From positions 227,920,424 through 227,984,423 of the forward strand of contig CM056993.1 in assembly GCA_029891345.1 (NCBI GenBank): a stretch of DNA of 64,000 bases. The letters run 5' to 3'. The position numbers and the translations under genes were made by a program. Below, piece after piece: positions 13,026 to 24,018 of this stretch (the stretch's first letter is position 1; every line of letters begins with the position of its first letter). This DNA is from Dryococelus australis (lineage: Eukaryota; Arthropoda; Insecta; Phasmatodea; Phasmatidae). The notes beneath the pieces were generated by a model that was not told the origin of the DNA, did not search any database, and saw only the letters and a program-made list of their open reading frames with translations.

Positions 13026-13478
13026 TAACCTTGCCCCACACCCCTGACATTCTTTCTTTCAAATGTTTCTTGGTTCCATTAACAGTAAGTTGCACAATCG
13101 TAACTCACCAGCCAGAATTGAATCGTGACGAACTCAGGGGCCCGAACCTCGTGATTTAGGTTTTCCATCATCTTCTGAAAACTCTAGGAGGCAAATACTG
13201 ACTGTATTCTAAAACAGAACGTTAGCAACACCTTCCTTGTTCAAACTTTTCTAAGACATTTGCTATGGCTGGTATTAGATCACCGTTGACAAGACATTTA
13301 TCACTGCCTACCTTCCTAATCCGGCCAACTTTATTTATCACGTTTTCAGCTTTGCAATAAGAATTTCTGAATTTTTAAATAAGTATGTTTGTGTTATTCT
13401 ATAGTTTGTTAGCAAAAATACTATGCTTCTGTAAGAACACTTTTTGTGGCTGTGACATTTATTTATAATAATGTTTTA

Positions 13479-14783
13479 CACAATGTCCGAAAAATTTTTC
13501 CCTTATTACAAACTTTATTTATATCATATATATACTATATATATACAAGATAAATATGTAAAACTGGTGCCAAAATATTGGAAGACTAATCAAGTTTTTT
13601 GTTGCTAGTTTCTGTAACGTGGTTGTAGTGTAACAATCACAGTGCCCAGGAAACGGGACATTTCACAAATCATGATAAAGCTCAGTGAGCCCTCTGGTAC
13701 CGCAAGACCCGGTCACCAATTGCAGTGCATAGGAAGTTTCAGACAACGTATGGAAAGGTGCGGCCTGATGTCAAGGGTGTTAAGTAGTGATTTCGACAAG
13801 TTCAAGGACACTAGATCTGTCAATGAGTTACCGAGAACTGACCGACCATTAAACCTCAGCTAAAAGGGTGGAAGCACTGAGACAGTCTTTCTTGCGAAGT
13901 CTCGAGAATCAGATGCCAAAAGGTTCTCTTCATGATGTCTTACACAAACGTTTATTGTCTCGTGCATACAAAGTTCAAGTTGTTCAGGCTTTGTTGCCCA
14001 ATGACGCCACGCATAGATAGGACTTTGCAATCGAAATGTTATCACGTGTTTAGGGCAATAATGGTTATCTCGAATGTGTTGCTTTTTCTGACGAGGCGAC
14101 CTTTTCTGTCAGTGATGGTGTAGTGAACCGGCAAAATGTACGTACTTATGTTCCAGAGAGCCTCCTGGTGAGATGTCAGAGTTACCAGAGGCAGCCCAAA
14201 GTTGAATGTTTGGTGAGCGCTTTTGTATGACAAATTTTTCGGACCATATACTTTTTCTCTGAGGGCACCATCATATATCCAGTGTATCTGTGCATGTTAC
14301 AAATGTTTTCTAGTCCTCAGTTTCCTAAGTATCATCCAGATGTCATTCTACAATAAGATAGCGCACCACCTCATTGGGGTTTGGAGGTTCGTGCCTGTCT
14401 CGATATGACTTTTCCTGGGTCATGATGTCCCAACAGTTTGGCCTCCACACTCTCCTGGCATACTCCCATTAGATATTTTTCTTTGGGGTTATGTCAAGGA
14501 CAATGTCTAAAGAACTCCTGTATGAGATGTTGCATCTCTGCAACAACGGATTACATCGATCCCACTTGCGATGATGGCTAATTTATGGGAAAATAATTAA
14601 TATCGACTAGATGCGCTACGGGCTACCAAGGATGCTTACGTAGACACTTGCTGATGTGTTGTGATATCGCAACAGAAAACTTGTTAGTTTGCCAAGATTT
14701 TGGCACCGGTTTCACATCTCTATCTTACATGTAGCGGACAGAACTAAAGTTTGAAAACATGGAAATACTTTTCGGACACTGTG
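13479..14783 (+). mobile_element. Mariner-like DNA transposon, defective
   Basis: Terminal inverted repeats of about 25 bp (CACAATGTCCGAAAAATTTT at the left; CTTTTCGGACACTGTG at the right) are flanked on both sides by TA, the typical Tc1/mariner target. The 1,305-bp interior contains one decayed transposase gene. Size, ends and TA duplication agree with an IS630-Tc1-mariner superfamily element. Confidence 0.9.
13642..14650 (+). pseudogene. Mariner-like transposase remnant
   Basis: Transposase relic of the IS630-Tc1-mariner superfamily, which would cut and paste the element by a DD[D/E] catalytic domain. An N-terminal helix-turn-helix segment ends in a linker with KFKDTRSVNELPRT (about 13,798-13,840). 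Further on, in shifting frames, are a VAFSDEATFSV block carrying the first catalytic Asp (about 14,077-14,110), PTVWPPHSPG (about 14,430) and FLWGYVKDNV (about 14,479-14,508). This series is typical of insect transposases of this type. At least three frameshifts and several stops break it, so it cannot be active. The start at 13,642 is the first in-frame ATG and may not be the original. Confidence 0.8.
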
Positions 14784-15260
14784 TATGTTAGCAAGAGATT
14801 TCAGTACTGTTGATTTCTTGATAATCGACAAAGTGCATTCTTCTCGAGATACCACCTCGGACTAGAGAAGTAACGGGTTCTAATCCCGCTAGCCGCTTGT
14901 ACGGCCAGAGAAACCTTACAGCAACATTTCTGACTGAAATGACCGTTTTGGAGTCGCTATTTGGTAGCCTTCACGTCATGTGCGTCTGGATATAAGTGCT
15001 GTGCAAACCAAGGATGAGCGTACCATTTTCAACATTAATATATGTTTACATCTATGATACGCTGTACATATGTGCAAAGAAGTTGTTCCGATCCCTTGCT
15101 ACAGGCGCATCAGTGTACCTCTTACGTCGTTCAACTACTGGCCAATTTCGTACATCAACTGCATGGGTCTGGACTAGGGCTGTTCGCTATATCGATATAT
15201 AGATAATTATTGATATGAAAATAACTTAGCGATCGATAAGTAACTTCGAAAAATATCGGT

Positions 15261-15490
15261 TTATCGATGTTCCGAAGTTATAGAACTTTTCGGTAGTATC
15301 GAAGATTTCTGTATTGTCGAAATTTTCGGTATTATTAAAATGTTTGGTACTACCCAAGTTTCCAGTATTATCGACATTTCCGATATTATTGAAATTTGCA
15401 ATATTGTATACACAATAGACATTTCCCATATTATCGTCATTCTTGATATTATCGAAGTCAACGATATTATCGATATCATATTATCGGCGT
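15261..15490. repeat. Degenerate ~18-20 bp tandem array
   Basis: Units of the form GGTATTATCGAAATTTTC repeat about a dozen times with drift. They form the left subterminal array of the hAT-like element, and a similar array lies at its right end. Open frames across it encode Asn/Ile/Thr-rich periodic peptides that are artefacts of the repeat. Confidence 0.75.
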
Positions 15491-16436
15491 GGACAATACT
15501 ATCGTAATACCTGGAATACTTATACTTGGAAAATGTGCTGCTTCATGCATTTGAAGTCGGTATAGAGTTTAAACCTCGAATACACTTAAAAAAACTTCTG
15601 ACGATTTTGTTTTGTTATATTTGCCATATGTGTTACAATTCTTAATGTTTCATTAAATGTGTGTGTTATTTAGTATTTACGCGATTCGCAATTTACGAGC
15701 TATTCATCGGCACGTATGTCACTCGTTTCGAAACAATATCACAATGAAAATATTTTATGCTGCACGTGAAACATTGCTCAAGAGTTAGGAATACATTAAA
15801 ACAATGTTGTAGCGTCTGTCGGGACGATTTAATCTGTATGAGCCGATACAGTACACCTTAAGTAATAGATTCCTCATAATTTAACATTCTAGATAAGTAT
15901 TTTGGGGGCAAATTATATTCTGCATTAAATGTGTTCATGCAGTTTCATGAAATTAATCGTCATCGGCTAGGCATTGTGTTATTAGTATTCTAGTGCAGTT
16001 TCGTTCTTATCAGTGTAACTATTTGAATTTTATAAGCGGTAACGGATTTATTTCGTAAGCAAAGTAGTAGGCCTTACCAAACGCAAGTTTCAGGTACTTA
16101 AAAAACTGCACGGCTGGAAGAATATTTCATCGAGTGACAAATATTATTATTTAAGTATGCTGTAAAGATTTGGATCAATTCTGTTCAGCCATTGAGTTTC
16201 AAGAGAACTGTTTTTGTTACTCATAACGTAATAACAATGCCCGTCATTTGCTTGTGTGTAGTTTTATATTAAAATATTGATTTTTGAGGTATTTATGCAA
16301 TATTATTCTACTCGTAAATGTTGTTAAACATAATTCTTAGTCAGTTGACTATTTTTAAGGCACCTTGTCGTATATTTGAAGAACTAAATGTACTGTATTA
16401 TCTAAAAGCGTGCCTTTCTTTAATGGGCCAGCATTT

Positions 16437-16553
16437 CAGCTATTCACACTTTTTAAAGGCGAACGTTCGAAACGTCTTGGCGTTGTTCAACTGACGGGTT
16501 GAAAGTAGAAACTGGGCAGAGCTTTCAACAGTGCTCACTTTACCGCGAACAGC
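16437..16553 (+). mobile_element. M1 MITE, internally deleted
   Basis: CAGCTATTCACACTTTTTAA at the left and AGTGCTCACTTTACCGCGAA with CAGCCT at the right enclose only about 117 bp. The left terminus lacks part of the TIR. It lies inside the hAT-like element, so it is younger than that insertion. Confidence 0.7.
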
Positions 16554-17413
16554 CTGATACCAAAGTCACTGGTACGTTACGTTGATGGTATTGATACATA
16601 ATCACATAAATGTTTACAGTAATATGAGAAGTCAAATGATACCAATATTTACAACGATAATGGAATTTAAATTATGCTGATACTGAAAATAACTATATAA
16701 CTATAGTATAAATGATTTTTATACTATCGACGATTTCGTTATAGAGTAAACAATTATTTCTGTTTCATCAATTATTAGGGTATTATCTAAGAATGTATTA
16801 CGGTATTAAGGTATTACGGTATCGATAATTTATGTTATATATAATTTCGGTACTATCTAATAATTTCGATATTATCTAATACTTTCTGTATTTTCGATCA
16901 TTTCGGTATTATTTATAGTTTTTGGTTTTATCGATAATTTGAATATTATCGATAATGTTTATATAATCGATAGTATCGATATCGATATATCTAAAATACC
17001 AAGTAACTGTGTCTAAATATGTCGATGTAAAGGTATTATGATATCGAACATCCCTAGTCTGGACCACAAATAACGACTTGAACTGACGTCACGTAAGAGC
17101 GAACTTCATGGTACGATAACAAAGTTAAAGATCCTGTACCGTGCCCTGTAATTTTGTAATCGTGTATCTAGACATAGAATAAAATATGACGTAGACGGAT
17201 ATTGCTTGCTTCGCGCAACAAAATCTAAACTGGTTTTCTGCCAATACGACTAGCAAAAACGGCGTGTTTAGGATTTGCGGTTAAACCACTGTTTAGTAAA
17301 CAAGTGATTTGAGATGTTTTATACTTCATCAAACCAATTTTATTAAATTAAAATTGGTGAATGTATTCTGTTCACATGAAATTTACATCAAGACAAACAA
17401 AGACGTTTATCAC

Positions 17414-17962
17414 TAAGGACACCCGAATTTAGCGATAGGATTACACGACCACTTGTATTCATAACAGTGAAGCTCAGATCCACTTTCATGATTTGTTGAT
17501 CCAAGTGTTGCGCGTCTTAGGTGTATGCCCGCGAATTGCAGACGTGCAATATGGCCGATGCCTAAAATTGGATTGCCAGTCAAGTAAGAGTGAGTGAGTG
17601 AAGAGATATGGGCGACTTTTAACATCGAGGTCTCGAGAGCCGATGATTGTAATTGAGGTGAGTGTAGAACAGCGCTTAAATGGAAGGTTGGAGGAAACGG
17701 GAGGTCCCCGAAAAAAACGCGCCGACCAGTGGCATCGTCTTGATCGATTCCCTCATACGAAGATCCGGAGTGACCCAGCCAGGGTCAGAGTGAACCAGGA
17801 TCGCCTTGGTGGCAGGCGAGCAAGCTCAGCCCCCGCGTCCCCTAGTCAAGTAAGACAATGTCTTCTAACAAAGAAACTCCGCTAGTAAGAACTGGTAATA
17901 AGCCAGTGGCGTATTGAAATTCATCACATGCTTAATCCTTTCGCGAAATTCGGGTGTCCCTA
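17414..17962. mobile_element. hAT-like MITE (H2), carrying a SINE
   Basis: TIRs TAAGGACACCCGAATTT and (reverse complement of the right end) TAGGGACACCCGAATTT are bounded by the exact 8-bp duplication TTTATCAC (17,406-17,413 and 17,963-17,970). Without the inserted SINE and its duplicated target the element is about 280 bp, close to the 292-bp copy at 42,824. An 8-bp duplication with these ends suggests the hAT superfamily. Confidence 0.85.
17590..17843 (-). mobile_element. tRNA-derived SINE with target duplication
   Basis: Bounded by a perfect 12-bp direct repeat AGTCAAGTAAGA (17,578-17,589 and 17,844-17,855). It reads tail-to-head: GTGAGTGAAGAGATATGGGC, GAGAGCCGATGATTGTAATT, core GAAACGGGAGGTCCCCG, then the tRNA-like part ending near CGCCTTGGTGGCAGGCGAGC. 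The flanking duplication shows retrotransposition, and it landed inside the H2 element. Confidence 0.9.
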
Positions 17963-17970
17963 TTTATCAC

Positions 17971-18605
17971 TGTCGACTATGGGACTTTGACAGTTGTGCT
18001 CCTGTGGGGTAGGTCAGTGTTAATACTTGCGCAGGATATGAATAAGCGGTCTACCTCAGCTTTAACCCGTGTATCTAGAAGACGTGTTGTAATTATTTTG
18101 TATTTTGAATTTAGGCAATATTACGTATATTAGCTACAGTAACACACTAAATTATGTAAACTTAGGTAAAGACGCGCCATGTTTGTTGACATACTTTGCG
18201 ATCTTCGTATTTGTTTTCATCCTATGATATCTAACAATGACATTTCTTTAGGAAATGGAACACGGCCACAATAACAGGAGCGATATTATACACAAGTATT
18301 TACATCGAACTGACAAGTGGAATACGCAACCTTTTTAATGCGGATATCTAAGATTTTTTAAAATTCATTCCTTAAATTCGTGAATTTACCATCCATTTTT
18401 GGTTTATAGTATCATTATGAAGTTTTCCTTTTTTTGATAAAGTTACAATGTTTCAAAATTTAACATAGGCTCCTACACATTTCATATATTATTTTATGTT
18501 GTATTGAGTTTGTTCATTTTCACCTACTGTAAAAAAAAGGATATGTTCCACAGTGAATTAATTCACTCGCTATAACCATTAATCTACTAATATAACTTAA
18601 GAGTA
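17971..18605. other. No gene recognised
   Basis: AT-rich sequence with no open frame, repeat copy or motif that I can support. Confidence 0.4.
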
Positions 18606-18651
18606 GGATGGACCCCGCGTCCAAAGTCTTAGCCTTGAACGCGGGGTCCAT

Positions 18652-18709
<58 letters not shown>

Positions 18710-18758
18710 ATATATATATATCTATATGGATGGACCCCGCGTTCAAGGCTAAGACTTT

Positions 18759-18760
<2 letters not shown>
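18606..18760. repeat. Inverted GC hairpins flanking a TA tract
   Basis: GGATGGACCCCGCG (18,606) and CGCGGGGTCCATCC (18,640) form a 14-bp stem. After a (TA)n tract the 33-bp segment 18,621-18,653 returns as an exact or near-exact reverse complement at 18,728-18,760. These GC-rich words stand out against pure TA surroundings. Confidence 0.85.
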
Positions 18761-18845
<85 letters not shown>

Positions 18846-18872
18846 TATACATATATATATACATATATATAC

Positions 18873-18904
<32 letters not shown>

Positions 18905-18906
18905 AC

Positions 18907-18950
<44 letters not shown>
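18654..18950. repeat. (TA)n microsatellite
   Basis: Long TA/AT runs with occasional TACATA interruptions, split by the hairpin repeat at 18,728-18,760. Tyr-Ile reading frames across it are artefacts. Confidence 0.95.
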
Positions 18951-18952
<2 letters not shown>

Positions 18953-19489
18953 ATCTGTATTATTTATATATAATACGCTAAAACAAAATCATGGTTAAAT
19001 ATGTTTTTAAATGGTTTCGTGTTTTTATCAATTGTATTTCATGTCAGGCCACGAAAATATAAAATATTCCCAAACACTTTAAAAATGTGGTGTTTCTTTA
19101 GGATATTTTATAATTTTATTAGAAAGTAATTTCATTCCGTTGTCATAATCTTACACACTTTAATTTCATACAAAAACAAAAAAAAAAAATTGAGATTTAA
19201 AAAATGTAGAAAATAATTTTCACATCATAAACGCCCTTAATCTTACCTCTTAAACCAACCTTTACACACTCCCTAGTGTTATTACAGCTGGTTTACGATT
19301 CGTTTAGCATTGCCTACACTAACAAATGAGGGGGGGGGGAAGGGATGCCTACCTGTAAGAGCGCATATTTAACGGAGACATACTGGCGCGCTGTTAGTCA
19401 AGTTGGTAGCGTTGTAGGATCAGCAGTTCCTTGCATTAACATCAGTGGCGTAGCGGGAGCTGAGTTGAGAGGTTGTGGTAGGCGCTTAG
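18951..19489. other. No gene recognised
   Basis: AT-rich sequence with a G run at 19,330-19,339. A GC-richer region starts near 19,385 and leads into a diverged SINE core. Confidence 0.4.
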
Positions 19490-19625
19490 CGTAATGCGGA
19501 GAGAGCGAAGTGACGTGGGGATGATGGAGCGACGAAGGAATGTTAGAGCAGGGGGGACGGGAGTGACCTTGAGAAACCCCGCCAGTCAAGGTTAACGACA
19601 CTGCAGGGGATAGAGTCCGGAGCAC
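19490..19625 (-). mobile_element. Diverged SINE core
   Basis: GATGGAGCGACGAAGGAATG, GGGACGGGAGTGACCTTGAG and AAACCCCGCCAGTC follow the order of the SINE core (GGAGCAGCGCC, GGGGAAACGGGAGATCC, AAACCCGCCGACC) on the minus strand, with many differences. Head and tail are unclear. Confidence 0.45.
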
Positions 19626-19651
19626 CGTGGTGGGACACCAGCACTATCTAT

Positions 19652-19883
19652 AGGCTATCCACGGTAAAGTGAGCACTTTTATAAGCCCCCTAATTTTGGA
19701 TAATAGTTAGTAAATATATTTTACTGTAGCCTTAGACGCAAACTTGTGAGTGCGGTGTAATATATACACTATGTTTACTACTTACATGAAAATATTAATT
19801 TAAAATGGTGGTTTGAGGATAAGAAATGGCTGAAAGAAAAATATAACTAGGACCTCGGAAGTGCTCACTTTACCTTGCACCAA
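19652..19883 (+). mobile_element. M1 MITE, short form
   Basis: Left end CTATAGGCTATCCACGGTAA, right end AAGTGCTCACTTTACCTTGC with decayed last bases. The interior (GACGCAAACTTGTGAGTGCG, GTGTAATATATACAC) matches 23,421 and 7,651. Confidence 0.85.
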
Positions 19884-20132
19884 GGAACGACCAAACTGGG
19901 CGTAAGTCGCCGCACGAAACTGTAAGTACTTCTTAAATAATATTGTTTGGCGGTGAAAAGTTCTTTCGTGAGGACGATACCAACTTGAGTTACAAACGAC
20001 ATGCAGCTCGTAGTTTTGCAACGAACAAGGTTGCATTTCTACAATCGTTTTGTTTTTTAAGATGAAGAATGCGCAGACTCCTCGGGTTGTCAATGAACTC
20101 TGATTGAAGCGTAAGTTCGTTAATGTTGGGCC

Positions 20133-20256
20133 AAAAAAAATGCGGATAGTGTAATTCAGTATGGAAAACTTGTTGGTATAGTTACAGTGTATAAAAATGC
20201 GGGTAGTGTAATTCAGTATGGAAAACTTGTTGGTATAGTTACAGTGTATAAAAATT
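20133..20256. repeat. 57-bp tandem duplication
   Basis: The unit beginning TGCGGATAGTGTAATTCAGT at 20,141 is repeated at 20,198 as TGCGGGTAGTGTAATTCAGT and is otherwise nearly identical. The antisense open frame spanning this (19,800-20,273) also crosses an M1 element and is not considered a gene. Confidence 0.9.
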
Positions 20257-20453
20257 GGCTTTAATGCCAACATTTTAAAGGAAGCTTAGAATTAACATTT
20301 TACTGGAACTCAGTTAGAAATTTTTAAAATTTTAACCAATGCGCAATTACGAGAGTTGAAAATAAACCTTGTGGGCAGGTGAGTGATTCCCGTTATTGCA
20401 TAATAGTTTTTTTATTATTTACCTATTTGAAACAAAAAATATGGGGATTAATG

Positions 20454-20711
20454 AGTAGTATGGTGAGTGAAGAGATTAGGGCTGCTCTTAACAGCGACGT
20501 CTTGAAAGCCGTGGAAGATGATTGAGGTGAGTGTAGAGTGGCGCTGGAGCGAAAGGGCGGGGAAACGGAAGATCGCCGAGAAGACCCGCCGACGAAAGGT
20601 ATTGTTAACCACGATTTTCACATGCGAAAATTCGGTTACTCGGCCGGGTATCGAACCAGTTTCTTCTTGGTGGGAGACTAGCAGGCTAACTATCCAACCA
20701 CCGCATTCCCG
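20454..20711 (-). mobile_element. tRNA-derived SINE
   Basis: Tail GGTGAGTGAAGAGATTAGGG, core GCGGGGAAACGGAAGATCGC, CCGAGAAGACCCGCCGAC, then a head with GGGTATCGAACC (B box complement) and GAGACTAGCAGGCTAACTAT up to the CACCGCATTCCC end. It is followed directly by a second copy. Confidence 0.8.
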
Positions 20712-20915
20712 ATGAGGGTGAAGCGAAATGAGTATGGAAAAGCGCTGGAATGCAAGAACGGGGAAATGGGAGATCCCCGAGAAAACTGCCTACAAGTGCC
20801 ATCGTCTGGCACAATTCCCACATGGAAAAATCTTGGGGCAACCCCGCCGGGAATCAAACTCGGTTCGCCTTTGTGGGAGACGAGCAGTCTAACCGCTACA
20901 CCACAGCAGCCCTAA
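20712..20915 (-). mobile_element. tRNA-derived SINE, tail-less tandem copy
   Basis: Starts within the SINE at GATGAGGGTGAAGCGAAATG, lacking the tail, then has the core GGGAAATGGGAGATCCCCGA, the B-box complement GGGAATCAAACTCGG and the head end CCACAGCAGCCC. The head-to-body junction with the previous copy makes a dimer-like arrangement. Confidence 0.8.
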
Positions 20916-21982
20916 CATCTTAAGTCATATTTTATGCCAGTAGTAGGTATAAGTTGGTTAATAACGCAGAAATTTGACAATTACAACGGATGATTTGGTA
21001 AATCTATCAAACATCTCAGCGTTTTAATCCAGAAATATAAACTCTGGGAATCACTGCAAGTTTAATTTGGCATACTTTCTAGACACAGCATTACAACGCT
21101 TCAGTGAACACTTATACTGTGGAGGTGTTCATCGTGCATAGAACCTATACATAGCTCGTCACGTTTATTGTAATGACACTACCTAATGAAGTGGTTATTA
21201 AATATTCCTTACCATGCAACACTATGTATAGACGGCCAACCTAACACAGACCGCTAAGTGTTAACTGTCAACCTAAATCTGACTGCTAGGAGTAGACTGT
21301 CAACCTAACACTCACTGCTAGGTGTCAACCAAACAACGGCAGCTAGTTTTGACTCTCAATCTTACATGTCATAATAATGATTTGGCATCATTGTTAAAAA
21401 CATTACATTAGATAACGTAATTGTATGCATTTCTAATAAATTAATAAAAATCCAAAACACAACTTATTTTGCGGACCACCTTGGAGCAAACTACGTTAGC
21501 AACAGCGGTTGGCGAACCACAGCCTGTGGTTAAAGCGACGGTGAAGTAACGAATGAGGTGAGTGGAATGGCTAGGAAGAAAGAGGAATAGGACACATGAT
21601 AGTTGGCGAGACTGTAACGGGTCCTTGGTGGTCGCGATTAGCGAACGGCCACGCTCCGCGGGCAAACAGGTCAAACAAGCAGTGGGTGCTCTCCCGCCTG
21701 CTGCAGAATACAAGCCTTCAGCAGTGAGCCACCGCGCACGTGGTTCGGAACCCACTTCCTCACTGAGCAGGGCCGTTGACTGGCTCTGCTTCAGGAAAAT
21801 GTACGTGTGACTACATTTCTGCCCCTAATGGCTTTATTTCACTATAGAGTTGTAAAAAGTTTAACGAATAACACAAACACACAACTACTGATTCCCATCT
21901 GACATAGTCTCTGGCATTATCAATTATTTTACGTCATATGAATTTGTACAACACCCAAAACACAGCAAAGTATAATCATGGT
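20916..21982. other. Tandem repeat, otherwise no gene recognised
   Basis: At 21,232-21,365 about four degenerate ~36-bp units share TCAACCTAACACTGACTGCT-like sequence. A GC-richer patch at 21,480-21,790 has overlapping open frames on both strands without motifs and could be an old SINE or another repeat. Confidence 0.45.
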
Positions 21983-22365
21983 TGCTTCCATATTTTCAGG
22001 AAACCCAACTGAAGTTCTACTTTCAGGAGGTTCCTCCGCCTCATGCAACTTAAACTAGAAAATTACTCCGAAAGGACAACACAACGCCATTCACCGCACT
22101 CAGTGTAATATCATTCCGCATTAGAACTATTTATTTCTAGACATTAATTAGCAACACACATATTTTCTCTGTGTTTCTGATTTATTGTAAATGGAATATT
22201 AAAACATATACATACAATGAAAAGCAAGTAAGTGTCCAACTGAACCAAATATAAGTATTAAGACGCTTGTGATGTATGATATATTTAGGAAACAAAACAC
22301 GTCATAAGTTGATTGATTCTTCAAGAAGTCTGAAGGTACTGTGGAAAGACTGACAAACTGGAACA
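21983..22365 (+). repeat. R2 interspersed repeat
   Basis: Landmarks in family order: GTTGCTTCCATATTTTCAGG, CTCCGCCTCATGC, AACTAGAAAATTACTCCG, CAGTGTAATATCATTCCGCA, TTAGAACTATTTATTTCTAG, GCTTGTGATGTATGATATAT, AAAACACGTCATAAG and AAGAAGTCTGAAGG. Same order as 12,595 and 26,231. Confidence 0.65.
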
Positions 22366-22402
22366 GTTATTCACTTATTAGATTCTGTTATACACACAGT
22401 TA

Positions 22403-22823
22403 GAGGCTGTTCACGGTAAAGTGAGCACTTTTGAAAGCCCTGCTTAAGATCTACTTGTATACACGTTGTGTGTTCTTTCGCCTTATGAAAATTTAACATT
22501 GTCATGGGTCTCCTCACTTTATTAATGCGTAGTTCAAGTAAAACTGTGAACTTATTAGAAATGTAAATATTGTACTAATCTGGTAATTTTTACACTTCGA
22601 AGCATTAAGAAAAAATTAAGCGAGAGAAATAATTTACGTGTTCACAAATGGTTACCTAACACTTTTCGTTCGACGTTAATATATGGGACTACTTTCACCT
22701 CTATCGTTAACAACTTTACTGGACACATGTCACTGATTACGCCCGTTAAAATAAATGCAGGTAGGGACAGTGACCTTTTTCTAAGGTTTATATCAAAAGT
22801 GCTCACTTTATCGTGACCAGCCT
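22403..22823 (+). mobile_element. M1 MITE, long form
   Basis: Left terminus AGGCTGTTCACGGTAAAGTG and right terminus AAAGTGCTCACTTTATCGTG followed by ACCAGCCT. The interior closely follows the 6,051 and 25,445 copies (AAGATCTACTTGTATACACG, TGGGTCTCCTCACTTTATTA). This is one of the best-preserved long copies. Confidence 0.9.
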
Positions 22824-23209
22824 TTATATAAGTTCAACCGTATGGGACTTCGTGTTGGCAGCACATCAACAAAGAAGAGAAGAATGGAAAGAGATAGACA
22901 GGTATTTTGGCGACGATGGGAAAAGCGCCACATCGTTTTCACTGGAAGTAATAAACTTGAGCGAAGATGAGAGGCGTGCTAATCCATGCGTGCTAATCCC
23001 TTCAATACACTGTGGATAAACAAGAGACAACTTTGTTTGTGGACAGATGAAGGAAGAATGACTGCTGTTGGAGGTCGCGAGAGACTGACCGCTAGCCCTT
23101 TTGTTGTATTTGCGGGACATAAAAAGCCCTGGCTACCTGTCGCTTGAAGTGGGTTATGGGGTGCTTCAAATACAAGTATTTTTACGAAACTGCCAAACCT
23201 GCGTCCAAT

Positions 23210-23790
23210 ATTCTGATCTACGGTTAAGCAAGCACAATTCAGATGAGGCCTGTTACGTGTTTCAATACCTCACGCACGTTAGAAACACACTTCAACTCAG
23301 CTAAAAACGGATTGTGTAAAGAGCTGTATCTCGAAATATAGGCGTCATATGCCTACAAACATACCTGGAGGCTACATTGAACCTGGTTACACATTGTCCC
23401 CCAGTAAAATAATAGTAATAGGCCGTTCGCGGTAAAGTGAACACTTTTTTAAGCTGTTTCATCATACATAATAACCAATAAATAAATCTCATTTTGTCCT
23501 AGGACTTTTCGTTTTGGGTATGGTGAATGTATACATGGTGTTTATTACTCACATGACAGGGTTTACATTAACAAGTGGTGGAATGATATACATTTATTGA
23601 AAGAAATATGTAACTACGGCTTCAAAAGTGCTCACTTTAACGTGAACGGCCTATACACGAAACACGACGAGAACACTGCACGCCGGTTCAGAGCCTTGCG
23701 CGTAGAGACGATGGCGCACTCAATACGCATGGCAGAGTCGCCCTTATCTCTCTTGAGCTTCTCGGCCTCAAACCTAGTGGAGGGATGAGA
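23210..23790 (+). repeat. R3 interspersed repeat, split by M1
   Basis: Left part (TTCTGATCTACGGTTAAGCA ... CGCACGTTAGAAACACACTT) and right part (GACGAGAACACTGCACGCCG ... CTTCTCGGCCTCAAACC) match 2,395-2,780 with an M1 copy between them at 23,421-23,651. It is followed almost directly by a SINE. Confidence 0.6.
23421..23651 (+). mobile_element. M1 MITE, short form, clean TA duplication
   Basis: GGCCGTTCGCGGTAAAGTGA ... TTAACGTGAACGGCC with TA on both sides (23,419-23,420 and 23,652-23,653). Termini are nearly perfect complements, making this the reference short copy (231 bp). Confidence 0.92.
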
Positions 23791-24018
23791 TTTGGTCATC
23801 GAGAAATTGCGAGCCGATGAGGGTGAAGCGAGGTGAGTATGGAGCAGCGCCTTAATGCAAGGGACGGGTAAACGGGAGATACCCTAGAAAATCCGCCGAC
23901 CAGCGGTATCGTCCGGTACTATTTCCACATGCGAAAATCCGGAAACGATTCCGCCTGGAATCGAACTAGGTTCGCCTTGGTGAGGGGCGAGTACTCTAAC
24001 CACTGCACCACCGCGGCC
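23790..24018 (-). mobile_element. tRNA-derived SINE
   Basis: TTTGGTCATCGAGAAATTGC (worn tail), GCGAGCCGATGAGGGTGAAG, core AACGGGAGATACCCTAGAAA, B-box complement GGAATCGAACTAGG, A-box region GAGTACTCTAACCACTGCAC and head end CACCGCGGCCCC. Close to full length. Confidence 0.85.

Larger units (their letters stand above)
15175..17056. mobile_element. hAT-like non-autonomous element, 1.88 kb
   Basis: Flanked by an exact 8-bp duplication, GTCTGGAC (15,167-15,174 and 17,057-17,064). Ends are TAGGGCTGTTCG and its near-complement CGAACATCCCTA. Both subterminal regions (15,184-15,490 and 16,790-17,045) are packed with ATCGATA, TATTATCGA and similar degenerate repeats, as expected for transposase-binding subterminal arrays in hAT elements. 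The interior has no transposase, so it would have moved by an enzyme made elsewhere. A deleted M1 copy is nested at 16,437-16,553. Confidence 0.88.

Noticed and set aside
15226..15479. Asn/Ile/Thr-rich periodic peptides
   Set aside because: Artefact of the ATCGATA-type tandem array of the hAT-like element.
18520..18981. Tyr-Ile-rich open frames on both strands
   Set aside because: Products of the (TA)n tract; all frames stay open for the same trivial reason.
19800..20273. 157-codon minus-strand open frame
   Set aside because: It crosses an M1 MITE and a 57-bp tandem duplication, and its periodicity comes from the duplication; no domain is visible.
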